Assembly (NCBI GenBank): GCA_034409055.1
Contig: DAOUMU010000508.1
Coordinates: 7,743-71,742 of the forward strand
Reading direction: 5' to 3'
Source of the DNA: DAOUMU01 sp034409055
GTDB taxonomy: Bacteria > Chloroflexota > Anaerolineae > 4572-78 > J111
Length of the DNA stretch: 64,000 nt
Below the pieces are notes generated by a model that saw only the letters and a program-made list of their open reading frames with translations, ran no database searches and was not told the origin of the DNA. Position 1 is the first letter of the stretch. The number at the start of each line of letters is the position of its first letter. The position numbers and the translations under genes are program-made. Positions 27,127 to 35,259 of this stretch are shown in pieces.

Positions 27127-28428
27127 ATGTTGAATTGGACAAAGTTTCAACCCTCATCATCCGGTCAGTGGCTGTTAATTGCCACTGCCTTCGTTTTACC
27201 AACCCTGGCCCTTTTTTTGGCAATGTTCATAACCCTACCCCCCACCTCAAGAGCCCTCCCCCCTTCGGGGGGCTGGGGGGGCCTCCCCCCTTCCCAGGTC
27301 TCGCCCCAAACTGACTTACCGTGGAACATCCATCTCTACGCCAGTCCCACCAGTCCAGATGGGGTAGGCTTATGGGCCTTTACCGGCGAAACCTCCAACA
27401 TCTGTCAGAAAGTGACTTTCAATGCCGAATTTCTGGGCGTACCCACGCCCTTTGCCGGCGCATATGATCCTGATGAGAACATTTACATTGGTTTTCTTGA
27501 TAGCTTCTTCGCTCCCGGTACGGATACTCAGGTAGGCAGCCTTGAAGTTGTGTGTGATTTAGCCACTGGCGATCGCCTGGTGACCAATCCGATCATCTTT
27601 ACGCGTTACCATTTTGACGGGACCGAGATGACCATTCCCTCGGATGATGGTCGGGCCAAACTAACCCTCAATTCAAATAGTCTAAACCCGTCGCATTATA
27701 TCATTGTGATGAGCACCAATGCCTTGCCCACGACATTACCCCTTGGCGTAAAAGCCATTGGTCTACCTTACTCGTTTCGTACCTTCGTGACCACACCTCA
27801 TAGTGATGGACCGATGCTGTTGAACTTGATTTACCAGGGCCTCCTGGGTCAGGAAGATCCGCTGACCCTGCGTATCTTGACCTGGGATGTGGCCACTAAA
27901 AGCTGGCTCGATTCCGGGGACCAGGGGCTAAGTGTTTTGGGCGAGGCTCGGCTCAACAAAACCACGGCCCAATTTACCACCTACATCCTGGGCAGCACCC
28001 CCCGCTGGCTCGATAGCTTCACCACCGGCATCGGGCTGGCCACGAAGGATAATATTAAGCGTATTCCGGTTGAGGGAAAGCTAACCTTGGACACTATTTC
28101 TGGGACTGGCCTGGTGACCGGAACCGCTATTAGCCTGCCCTATACCCCGACCATGCCCATTCGAACCTGGCAGACCGTCTCATACACGGCCAATATCCCG
28201 GCCGGCACAAGCCTGGCGGTGAGTGTCCTTGGTCAGAATTACGAGATATTGAAAGCCAATGTCACGCCCGGCCAAAGCCTGACCGGCATCGACCCTGCCC
28301 TCCATCCCAGTCTCAGCCTACGCGTCGATATGTCCACCACCTCGACCAGTTCGCCCGAACTTTTTGACTGGTCTCTTCTGGTCGAACCCGCTTATGAGCA
28401 GGTCTATCTACCCATCATTATTAGGTAG
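27127..28428 (+). CDS. Secreted or membrane-anchored protein with YLPII tail, function unknown
   Basis: 433 residues. The ATG at 27127 has GAGGAG six bases upstream; a longer frame back to 26956 merely reads the MITE. An N-terminal hydrophobic segment (QWLLIATAFVLPTLALF) suggests export or anchoring. A GC-rich palindrome at 27254-27296 follows directly and encodes a Pro/Gly-rich linker. The rest is beta-rich with no family I recognise. The product ends EQVYLPIIIR, like the upstream NTPase's HHYLPIIVKQK. The last Arg codon and the TAG stop are formed by the end of a MITE (28424-28694). It lies in an apparent operon with the NTPase and may be its extracellular partner. Confidence 0.75.
   Translation: MLNWTKFQPSSSGQWLLIATAFVLPTLALFLAMFITLPPTSRALPPSGGWGGLPPSQVSPQTDLPWNIHLYASPTSPDGVGLWAFTGETSNICQKVTFNAEFLGVPTPFAGAYDPDENIYIGFLDSFFAPGTDTQVGSLEVVCDLATGDRLVTNPIIFTRYHFDGTEMTIPSDDGRAKLTLNSNSLNPSHYIIVMSTNALPTTLPLGVKAIGLPYSFRTFVTTPHSDGPMLLNLIYQGLLGQEDPLTLRILTWDVATKSWLDSGDQGLSVLGEARLNKTTAQFTTYILGSTPRWLDSFTTGIGLATKDNIKRIPVEGKLTLDTISGTGLVTGTAISLPYTPTMPIRTWQTVSYTANIPAGTSLAVSVLGQNYEILKANVTPGQSLTGIDPALHPSLSLRVDMSTTSTSSPELFDWSLLVEPAYEQVYLPIIIR
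27254..27296. repeat. GC-rich palindromic repeat, in-frame copy
   Basis: CCCTCCCCCCTTCGGGGGGC and a following GGGGGGGCCTCCCCCC arm encode ALPPSGGWGGLPPS just after the signal segment. Same family as the other palindromic coding repeats. Confidence 0.7.
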
Positions 28429-28694
28429 TTCCGAAAAAATACCTGTGCCCGGTACGGGTACCTGTGCCCTGTGGGTACAGGCGGGTAATGCCCCCAAAAT
28501 CGTACTGCGTGTCGCTCGCTTGCGTGCCCCTGGCGGCGTGCCCTTGGCGGCCTGCTACGTGTTAAACCTGTGCCCGCTTTTTGGGCATTTGGCCGAAAAC
28601 CCTCACGCAACCCTGTCCTGAGCGAAGCCGAAGGGACGTAACACGTAACACGCGGACGATACAGTTTTGGGAGCATTTAAATTCTGGACCTCCC
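28424..28694. mobile_element. MITE family D, copy 1
   Basis: Left end GGTAGTTCCGAAAAAATA, right end GTTTTGGGAGCATTTAAATT then CTGGACCTCCC. Both ends match the element at 63858-64000 in opposite orientation. Inside is filler with a heptamer pair (ACGTAACACGTAACACG at 28636-28652 against TACGTGTTA at about 28556). TTA/TAA flanks may be the target site. The region 28429-28745 holds no convincing gene. Confidence 0.75.
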
Positions 28695-28745
28695 TAATAC
28701 CATATACCCACTACCAACCAATTGTTAGGCTTGTCAGCCAGATTG

Positions 28746-28754
28746 TGGTATACT
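28746..28754 (+). promoter_or_regulatory. Extended -10 promoter
   Basis: TGGTATACT, within TGTGGTATACT, lies 82 bases before the ATG at 28836 and resembles the TGTGGTATAAT promoters at 22488 and 35168. Confidence 0.45.
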
Positions 28755-28835
28755 TCAATCATCCTGATTTGGGGAAGATTTATCTCAAGCCATTATTAAA
28801 TTGGCCGGGAAATTGAAAGGATCCTTGACATAAAA

Positions 28836-29522
28836 ATGAGATTCCTGTTACGCGCTATCATTGCCATCGGCGTCTTTCTGCTGATTTTAATCGTGGTTCT
28901 GATTAGCCTGGCCCTTGTGCTGGGTGTTGCCCTTGGGGTGGGCTGGCTCTTACGGCTAATTCTACCTTCTTTTTCTCTGTTCGAGGCCTCTCTGCTGGGG
29001 ATCATTGCTTCGGCTGTCGTCGGATTTTTCTGGTACAACTTCATCAACTCTATCCCAGAAGTTAGGCTAGGGCAAGATGAAGATTACGACGAAGAAGCGT
29101 ACGATTATGATGAAGACATTTATGAGATGATCCCGGCATCCAGATTTTACAAGACAAACGCCGATAAAACCTGGGAAGCCTGGTTCCGCTATCAAATAGC
29201 CAATGGTATCTATGTAGAATTTCAAGACTCACCCCAGCCCGTGGCCCCGATGGGGGAAAAGCAACTGCAAGAGTTGGCTATTCGGCTGGCCGACGTAGCT
29301 ATCTCTTTACTCAAGGGCAAGACGGCCCGAACCAAGCGGCTGAAGGTCTCAGTAGCGACCTTAAAGCGGCAGATGACAAAAATAGGACAGCGACCTTATG
29401 ATGATGATATTGTACAGTTGGCCGTAGAGGCTATCAATGAAGAAGTAGATTATCATTATGAGGACATCACGACAGTCATTCGGGCTAAACTCTGGAGTGA
29501 ACCCTGTGAAATGTTTGATTAA
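28836..29522 (+). CDS. Small membrane protein, function unknown
   Basis: 228 residues. Two hydrophobic segments at about 5-32 and 45-70 are followed by a very acidic stretch (DEDYDEEAYDYDEDIYEM, about 82-99) and a soluble, helical domain of about 130 residues with several Lys/Arg. AAGGAT is the only ribosome-site candidate. I do not recognise a family. It is followed 21 bases later by an SDR gene, perhaps in one transcript. The C-terminal part could be a protein-binding domain on the cytoplasmic face. Confidence 0.7.
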   Translation: MRFLLRAIIAIGVFLLILIVVLISLALVLGVALGVGWLLRLILPSFSLFEASLLGIIASAVVGFFWYNFINSIPEVRLGQDEDYDEEAYDYDEDIYEMIPASRFYKTNADKTWEAWFRYQIANGIYVEFQDSPQPVAPMGEKQLQELAIRLADVAISLLKGKTARTKRLKVSVATLKRQMTKIGQRPYDDDIVQLAVEAINEEVDYHYEDITTVIRAKLWSEPCEMFD

Positions 29523-29543
29523 TTATCATATTGGAAAGGAATA

Positions 29544-30248
29544 ATGAGCATAGAGGGAAAAGTGACAATTATCAGCGGGGCCACTGGTGGCTTGGGGCAG
29601 GAGGTCAGTCGTGTTTTTCATGGGGCCGGCGCAGCCGTGGTTTTAGTTGGCTCCCGTTCGGCAGGCGTTCAAGCCCTGGTCGACGAATTGGGCCAGGAAC
29701 GCACTTTGCCTGTGGCCGCTAACCTGGTTGATCCGGCGGGAGCGGAATCGGTGGTAGCGGCCACGCTGGACCAGTTTGGCCGGGTTGACATTCTGTTGAA
29801 TCTGGCCGGCGGCTTTAGCGGCGGCAGGCCGGTCAGCCAGAGCAAGGCGGAAGATTTGGACAAAATGCTAGACATAAACTTACGCACGGCTTACAACCTG
29901 AGCCAGGCCGCCGTCAAACCGATGATCGAGCAAAGGTGGGGGCGCATTGTCAATACCGCCTCTCGCGACGCCCTGCGTGGCCGGGCCAATTATAGCGCCT
30001 ATGGCCTCAGTAAAGCCGCCGTCCTCCGCCTGACCGAGTCGATGGCGGCCGAAGTACAGCAGTATAATATTACCGTTAACGCCATTCTCCCCGGCACGAT
30101 TGATACTGAAGCCAATCGCCAGAGTATGCCCCAGGCCGATTTCAGTAAATGGGTCAAACCGGCTACGATTGCCCAGGCCCTGCTCTTTTTAGTTCAAGAG
30201 GATACGGCCATCAATGGAGCGGCCCTCCCCCTATACGGACAGACGTAA
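29544..30248 (+). CDS. SDR-family NAD(P)-dependent oxidoreductase
   Basis: 234 residues, usual size for a classical short-chain dehydrogenase. The nucleotide-binding turn is SGATGGLGQ, NLAG replaces the usual NNAG, and the catalytic triad is in NTASRDALRGRANYSAYGLSK (Ser, Tyr, Lys). The C-terminal region VNAILPGTIDTE is typical of FabG-like enzymes. AGGA lies five bases before the ATG. It comes 21 bases after the membrane-protein gene. The substrate cannot be told; 3-oxoacyl-ACP reductase or a sugar/alcohol dehydrogenase are both possible. Confidence 0.9.
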   Translation: MSIEGKVTIISGATGGLGQEVSRVFHGAGAAVVLVGSRSAGVQALVDELGQERTLPVAANLVDPAGAESVVAATLDQFGRVDILLNLAGGFSGGRPVSQSKAEDLDKMLDINLRTAYNLSQAAVKPMIEQRWGRIVNTASRDALRGRANYSAYGLSKAAVLRLTESMAAEVQQYNITVNAILPGTIDTEANRQSMPQADFSKWVKPATIAQALLFLVQEDTAINGAALPLYGQT

Positions 30249-30258
30249 ATTCGTGTGA

Positions 30259-30329
30259 TGTCTGGCGCGTTGTGTAACAGGTGAAGACCTCGCAACACGC
30301 AACACGCGATTTGCTGGCAAAACCAGACA
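30259..30329. terminator. Hairpin with heptamer core after the SDR gene
   Basis: TGTCTGG at 30259-30265 pairs with CCAGACA at 30323-30329, and GCGCGTTGTG pairs with the CGCAACACGC heptamers inside. It may act as a terminator, although no T-run follows; it is also another example of a nested heptamer element. Confidence 0.4.
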
Positions 30330-30374
30330 CAAAATAAAACATGTTCCAAAGACCAATAAACGAGGAGGTAGACA

Positions 30375-33179
30375 ATGTCAGAAAGTCCCCTGAAAAAAAT
30401 GGCTGATCTTGGCCAGTCCCTGTGGTATGATAATATCGAGCGCAGTCTGATCACCGAAGGCGAACTGGCCCGCATGGTGGCTGAGGATCACGTGGTTGGG
30501 GTCACTTCAAACCCCACTATTTTCCAAAAAGCGATTGCCGGCAGCCAGGCTTACGATGCCCAGATTGAAGAGATTGTGGCCGAAAAGCCCACTATGCCCA
30601 TCAAAGAGCTGTATGAGGCCCTGGCCATCGAAGACATTCAAAGTGCGGCCGATGTCCTGCAACCCGTTTATGAACGCACCAACGGGGCCAATGGCTACGT
30701 CAGTCTGGAAGTCTCTCCTACCCTGGCTGACAATACTGAAGAGACGATTGCCGAGGCCAAACGCCTGTTTGAGACAGTGAGCCGTCCCAATCTGATGATA
30801 AAAATTCCGGCTACCCCGGCCGGCTTGCCCGCTATCACCGAGGTGATTGGCTCCGGGGTTAATGTGAATGTCACCCTGATGTTCTCTTTACAAAACTACA
30901 TCGAGGTGGCCGATGCTTACATCGCCGGCCTGGAAAAGTGGGATGCTGCCGGAGGTGACCTGAGCCATGTCGCTTCGGTGGCTTCATTCTTTGTCAGCCG
31001 GGTGGACACCTTGTTAGATAAATGGCTGGAAGAGGTTGGCCAGCCAGAAGCAAAAGATTTGCAGGGCAAGCTGGCCGTTGCCAATGCCAAAGTGGCTTAC
31101 AAAAAGTTCAAAGAAATCTTTGGTAGCGAACGTTTCCAGAAGCTGGCGGCCAAAGGAGCCAGGGTACAGCGTCCGCTCTGGGCCAGTACCAGCACCAAAA
31201 ACCCCAACTATAGCGATGTGTTGTATGTCGAAGAACTGGTCGGCCCTGATACGGTCAACACCGCTCCTCCGGTCACCATTGAGGCCCTTAAAGATCACGG
31301 CCAGATTCGGCCCAGTCTGGAGGAAGGGCTGGACGAAGCTGAAGCCCGGTTAGAAGGTCTCAAAGCCTTCAACATCAGCTACGATGAGGCCACCCGTAAA
31401 TTACAGGATGACGGCGTGGCCGCTTTTGCCAAATCCTTTGTCGATTTACTAAAAACCCTGGAAGATAAACGGGAAGCCCTTGTTTCCCGGCAAGTCAGCC
31501 CAATGACTCTGGAAATGGGTGATTATCAGGAGGCGATAAAGATCCGCTTGAAAGCCTGGGATGCGGCTAACGTCGCTGGCCGGATCTGGGAGCGTGATGG
31601 GACGGTCTGGATAGCCGACCCGGAACAAGCGGCGCAAACGCCTGAACTAACCAATCGTCTGGGCTGGCTGAACATCGGCCAGGAGATGCTGGCTGAAGTC
31701 GACAACCTGGCTGCCTTTGCCACCGAAATTAAAGAAGCCGGGTTTCAGGCAGTGGCTTTGTTAGGCATGGGGGGCAGTAGTCTGGCCCCCGAGGTTTACA
31801 TGACCACCTTTGGAGCAGCCAACGGCCTGCCGCTGGCCGTACTGGACAGCACCAATCCCGACCAGGTCCTGGCCGTGCGGGCCAAACTGGCCGATCCGGC
31901 CAAAACGTTGTTTCTGGTTTCCAGTAAATCGGGTGGCACCCTGGAAACCCTGTCCTTCTTCAAATACTTTTATGACCTGGTCGGCCAGGCCAAAGAGAAT
32001 CCCGGGGAGAACTTTGTGGCCATTACCGATCCCGGCACCAGCCTGGAAAAGTTGGCCCAAGAGAAAAAGTTTCGCCGGGTCTTCTCCTCACCTCCAGAAG
32101 TGGGCGGGCGTTATTCGGCCCTGACTTATTTTGGCCTGGTTCCGGCGGCGCTGATTGGGATTGACCTGGCCAAGCTGCTGCGCCGGGCCAACAGTATGGC
32201 CGACGCCTGCCGTAACCACGCCGTCCACAACCCGGGGCTGCAACTGGGTGCGGCTATGGGTGAGTTGGCTCTGGCCGGTCGTGATAAAATCACCTTCTTT
32301 GCTTCAGCCAAGATTGCTGCGTTTGGCATGTGGGTCGAGCAGCTTATCGCCGAGAGTCTTGGCAAGCACGGCACCGGCATCTTACCGGTGGTTGGCGAGA
32401 CGATGGGCGAACCGGCTTTTTACAACAATGATCGTTTCTTTGTTTACTTGCGCCTGGCGGGCGATGACAACGTCGAACTGGATGGCAAGGTGGACATTCT
32501 GGAAGCAGCCGGTCACCCGGTCATCATCGTCGAGATGGATGAGTTGGAGGACCTGGGCCAGGAATTTTTCCGGTGGGAAATGGCTACGGCCGCCGCGGGA
32601 GCCGTCCTCAAAATTAATCCTTTCGACCAACCGAATGTGGAATTGGCCAAGGTCAAAGCTCGCGAACTTATGGCTGAGTTTGAACAAAGTGGCTACCTGC
32701 CGACCGATACCCCCACCCTGGATTATGACGACATCGATGCCTATGGTCCGGCGATGGGCGAAACCGTGACCGAGGCGTTGAAAGTCTTTCTAACCAACTA
32801 CCGTCCCGGCGACTACGTAGCGATTATGGCTTACCTGCCTTACGCTTCCGAAACCGACGCTGCACTCAATGAGCTGCGTCTGCGCCTGCGTAACGGATTG
32901 CGGACCGCAACCACTGTTGGCTACGGTCCCCGCTTCTTGCACTCTACGGGGCAATTGCATAAAGGGGACGGCAACAAGGGCCTTTTCATCCAGATTACTC
33001 ATACCCTGTCCCAAGATGCCGAAATTCCCGGGGAAAAGTACAGCTTTGCCACCCTCGTCGCTGCCCAGGCCCAGGGGGATTACAATGCCCTAAAACAGAA
33101 CGAGCGTCGACTCATCCGCTTCCACATTGAAACAGACCAGGATATACCAACCGCGATTCGCAGGTTGATTCCGGCTTGA
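30375..33179 (+). CDS. tal-pgi: Bifunctional transaldolase / glucose-6-phosphate isomerase
   Basis: 934 residues. The N-terminal half (about 1-365) is a transaldolase: TSNPTIFQKAI near the start, Schiff-base Lys in LMIKIPAT, and RVQRPLWASTSTKNP. The C-terminal half (about 380-934) is a glucose-6-phosphate isomerase: GMGGSSLAPEV, SKSGGTLETL and a late TGQLHKGDG motif. The fusion is known from Chloroflexi and several other phyla and links the non-oxidative pentose phosphate pathway with glycolysis. GGAGG lies seven bases before the ATG. No frame problem is seen in either half. The gene is probably transcribed with the hydrolase gene that follows. Confidence 0.96.
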   Translation: MSESPLKKMADLGQSLWYDNIERSLITEGELARMVAEDHVVGVTSNPTIFQKAIAGSQAYDAQIEEIVAEKPTMPIKELYEALAIEDIQSAADVLQPVYERTNGANGYVSLEVSPTLADNTEETIAEAKRLFETVSRPNLMIKIPATPAGLPAITEVIGSGVNVNVTLMFSLQNYIEVADAYIAGLEKWDAAGGDLSHVASVASFFVSRVDTLLDKWLEEVGQPEAKDLQGKLAVANAKVAYKKFKEIFGSERFQKLAAKGARVQRPLWASTSTKNPNYSDVLYVEELVGPDTVNTAPPVTIEALKDHGQIRPSLEEGLDEAEARLEGLKAFNISYDEATRKLQDDGVAAFAKSFVDLLKTLEDKREALVSRQVSPMTLEMGDYQEAIKIRLKAWDAANVAGRIWERDGTVWIADPEQAAQTPELTNRLGWLNIGQEMLAEVDNLAAFATEIKEAGFQAVALLGMGGSSLAPEVYMTTFGAANGLPLAVLDSTNPDQVLAVRAKLADPAKTLFLVSSKSGGTLETLSFFKYFYDLVGQAKENPGENFVAITDPGTSLEKLAQEKKFRRVFSSPPEVGGRYSALTYFGLVPAALIGIDLAKLLRRANSMADACRNHAVHNPGLQLGAAMGELALAGRDKITFFASAKIAAFGMWVEQLIAESLGKHGTGILPVVGETMGEPAFYNNDRFFVYLRLAGDDNVELDGKVDILEAAGHPVIIVEMDELEDLGQEFFRWEMATAAAGAVLKINPFDQPNVELAKVKARELMAEFEQSGYLPTDTPTLDYDDIDAYGPAMGETVTEALKVFLTNYRPGDYVAIMAYLPYASETDAALNELRLRLRNGLRTATTVGYGPRFLHSTGQLHKGDGNKGLFIQITHTLSQDAEIPGEKYSFATLVAAQAQGDYNALKQNERRLIRFHIETDQDIPTAIRRLIPA

Positions 33180-33196
33180 TGAAAATGAAATTCCTA

Positions 33197-33230
33197 AACT
33201 AACTAACCAACCAACCAACCAACCAACCAA
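33197..33230. repeat. Tetranucleotide microsatellite (AACC)6 in a 5' leader
   Basis: Two AACT units and then six perfect AACC units plus AA lie between the tal-pgi stop and the GGAG ribosome site of the hydrolase gene. Slippage would change leader length without touching the coding frame. Confidence 0.85.
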
Positions 33231-33247
33231 TTCGTTGGAGACAACTT

Positions 33248-34117
33248 ATGGCCTACCAGATGACCCTCTACAACGCCAATAACCAGGAGATTTATGTCCG
33301 GGAAGAGGGGCGGCCAAACCGGCAAGTCGCCTTGCTGATCCACGGTTGGTCAAGCTCCTGGTATGCGATGTCACCGCTGTTGCCCATGTTAAGCAAGCGG
33401 TTTCGCTGCCTGGCTGTTGATTTGCCCGGTTACGGCAAATCTCCACCGGGGTCGGAACGAGCAACGATTGCCGGTTATGCTGACTTGTTGGCGGCGCTTA
33501 TCCGTGATATTACGGAGCGACCGGTGGTGCTGGTCGGACATTCGATGGGGGGCATGATCAGCCTGACCCTGGCTTTACGTCATCCCGACCTGGTCGAACG
33601 TATGGTCTTGCTGTGCCCAACTATCAGTGGACGTTTGTCACTCTTCATCAACCTGTTTGTTTCACCAATTGTCATTCTGGAACGGTTCCTGGTGACCGAT
33701 TGGCTGGTGTCTGTTGTGGAGCCGCATATGCTGGGCGCGGCCGACCAGCTTATGCGGCCGGCCTCATTTTCGGAGCGCAGTGGGGTTACGGAAGCAGATT
33801 ACTACCGCCTGCGCGCCGATGCCCGTCGGCCCGGACAGGGCCGTGTCCGGGCCGAATGTTTCTGGGCCATGCGCGAGGGTGACTTGCGGGGCAAATTGGG
33901 GCAAATCGAGGCCCCCTCATTGGTGATATGGGGTATGGAGGACAATACTGTACCCTTACGAGATGCCAGCATCCTGGCCGACGAATGGCCACAAGCTGAC
34001 CTGCGCATCATTCCCAGGGCCAGCCATTGGCCCCAGTTTGAAACGCCTGTAGTGACCCAACGTTATATAACGGCATTTCTCAGTATGCCGTTGAAACTAC
34101 TCCAGGTCGAGTTTTAG
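33248..34117 (+). CDS. Alpha/beta-fold hydrolase
   Basis: 289 residues. Oxyanion region LLIHGWSSSW, DLPGYGKSPPGSE, nucleophile elbow GHSMGG (Ser), then ..LVIWGMEDNTVP with the acid residue and catalytic His in RASHWPQFE. GGAG lies seven bases before the ATG, directly after an (AACC)6 repeat. This fold covers esterases, haloalkane dehalogenases, epoxide hydrolases and ring-cleavage hydrolases; nothing seen decides between them. It lies 68 bases after tal-pgi. Confidence 0.9.
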   Translation: MAYQMTLYNANNQEIYVREEGRPNRQVALLIHGWSSSWYAMSPLLPMLSKRFRCLAVDLPGYGKSPPGSERATIAGYADLLAALIRDITERPVVLVGHSMGGMISLTLALRHPDLVERMVLLCPTISGRLSLFINLFVSPIVILERFLVTDWLVSVVEPHMLGAADQLMRPASFSERSGVTEADYYRLRADARRPGQGRVRAECFWAMREGDLRGKLGQIEAPSLVIWGMEDNTVPLRDASILADEWPQADLRIIPRASHWPQFETPVVTQRYITAFLSMPLKLLQVEF

Positions 34118-34144
34118 TTGGTAGCCCGACCTTACCTTATGTAA

Positions 34145-34172
34145 TTGTCTTTTTCCTCCCTTGGATTATAAT
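34145..34172 (+). promoter_or_regulatory. Sigma-70-type promoter for the slipin gene
   Basis: TTGTCT (34145-34150), 16-base spacer, TATAAT (34167-34172). The start of transcription would be near 34179, giving a 50-base leader. Confidence 0.55.
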
Positions 34173-34229
34173 TAAGTCAGGCTTATTTACATTATCCCTG
34201 TACAGATTAATATAAAAGGAGGTTGTTTG

Positions 34230-35018
34230 ATGGAAGCGATAGTTACTTTAGTTCCATGTCTGGGATTTGTTGGTGTTATTTTATTGATACTTCTTTTTTC
34301 TGCCATCAAGATCGTGCAGGAGTACGAACGTGGGGTTATCTTCCGGCTGGGTCGATTTGTTGGAGCCAAAGGGCCGGGCCTATTTTTCATTATTCCCTTT
34401 ATCGACCGGATGATTAGAGTAGATTTACGGACGGTGACCCTGGATGTGCCTTCCCAGGAAGCGATTTCGCGCGATAATGTGACCATTAAAGTCAATGCCG
34501 TGGTTTATTTCCGCGTCCTCGATCCCGGCAAATCCATTATTCAGGTTGAGGATTACCGGCGAGCCACCTGGCAAATTGCCCAAACCACCCTCCGTAACGT
34601 CATCGGCCAAAGTGAATTGGATGAATTACTGGCTCATCGTGAAAAGGTCAACGAGCAGCTACAGCAGATTATTGACGAGCAAACCGAACCCTGGGGAATC
34701 AAGGTTTCCCTGGTTGAGGTCAAAGACGTGGAGTTGCCTCAAACCATGCAACGGGCCATGGCCAAACAGGCTGAAGCTGAGCGTGAGAAACGGGCCAAAA
34801 TTATCCACGCCGAAGGTGAGTTTGCCGCCGCCCAGCAGTTGGCCGAAGCGGCTCAAGTCATCGGCCGCGAGCCGGCCACTTTACAACTGCGCTACCTGCA
34901 AACCCTGACCGAAATTGCTACGGAGAAAAACTCGACCATTATCTTCCCCTTGCCCATTGATCTCATCAGTGTCTTCTCTGAATTTGTGCGGGCCAGGGTT
35001 GGCGAGACGAAGCAATAG
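34230..35018 (+). CDS. Slipin (stomatin/SPFH-family membrane protein)
   Basis: 262 residues. A membrane hairpin at about 5-28 is followed by the slipin signature VQEYERGVIFRLGR, GPGLFFIIPFIDR, RTVTLDVPSQEAISRDNV, then QTTLRNVIGQSELDELL and an Ala/Glu-rich coiled coil (MAKQAEAEREKRAKIIHAEG). AAAGGAGG lies seven bases before the ATG at 34230. Slipins form oligomeric rings in the inner membrane and often pair with an NfeD protein; no nfeD gene is adjacent here. Confidence 0.94.
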   Translation: MEAIVTLVPCLGFVGVILLILLFSAIKIVQEYERGVIFRLGRFVGAKGPGLFFIIPFIDRMIRVDLRTVTLDVPSQEAISRDNVTIKVNAVVYFRVLDPGKSIIQVEDYRRATWQIAQTTLRNVIGQSELDELLAHREKVNEQLQQIIDEQTEPWGIKVSLVEVKDVELPQTMQRAMAKQAEAEREKRAKIIHAEGEFAAAQQLAEAAQVIGREPATLQLRYLQTLTEIATEKNSTIIFPLPIDLISVFSEFVRARVGETKQ

Positions 35019-35169
35019 GAGATAGGCTGCCGGCCAAACATATTCCAGATCATTTTTTTATTGACAATTTGGTTTTAGTCAACCATAACAGGGCGATGGC
35101 CGTTCAACGTAACGGGTGTGGTCCTGTTATTTGTTTACTCAACATAATTATGTCTAATTAAACAATCTG

Positions 35170-35178
35170 TGGTATAAT
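35170..35178 (+). promoter_or_regulatory. Extended -10 promoter
   Basis: TGGTATAAT inside TGTGGTATAAT, identical to the promoter before the STAND NTPase gene. Transcription would start at about 35185, ahead of a duplicated start region. Confidence 0.55.
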
Positions 35179-35214
35179 AAAAAAAAATTCTTTCCATCTT
35201 ATCGAGGCTATCTG

Positions 35215-35244
35215 ATGAGCGGCATTATCAGTATTTTACCTTAA
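35215..35244 (+). other. Nine-codon leader ORF that copies the start of the next gene
   Basis: ATCTGATGAGCGGCATTATC occurs here and again at 35255-35274; only the second copy opens into the long gene. The first reads MSGIISILP and stops at TAA. It has GAGG upstream and could be translated as a leader peptide, or be only the relic of a small tandem duplication. Confidence 0.45.
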
Positions 35245-35259
35245 AGTCGGGGTGATCTG

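Noticed and set aside
28429..28640. 85-codon frame after the secreted protein gene
   Set aside because: It lies wholly inside a MITE and has no ribosome site.
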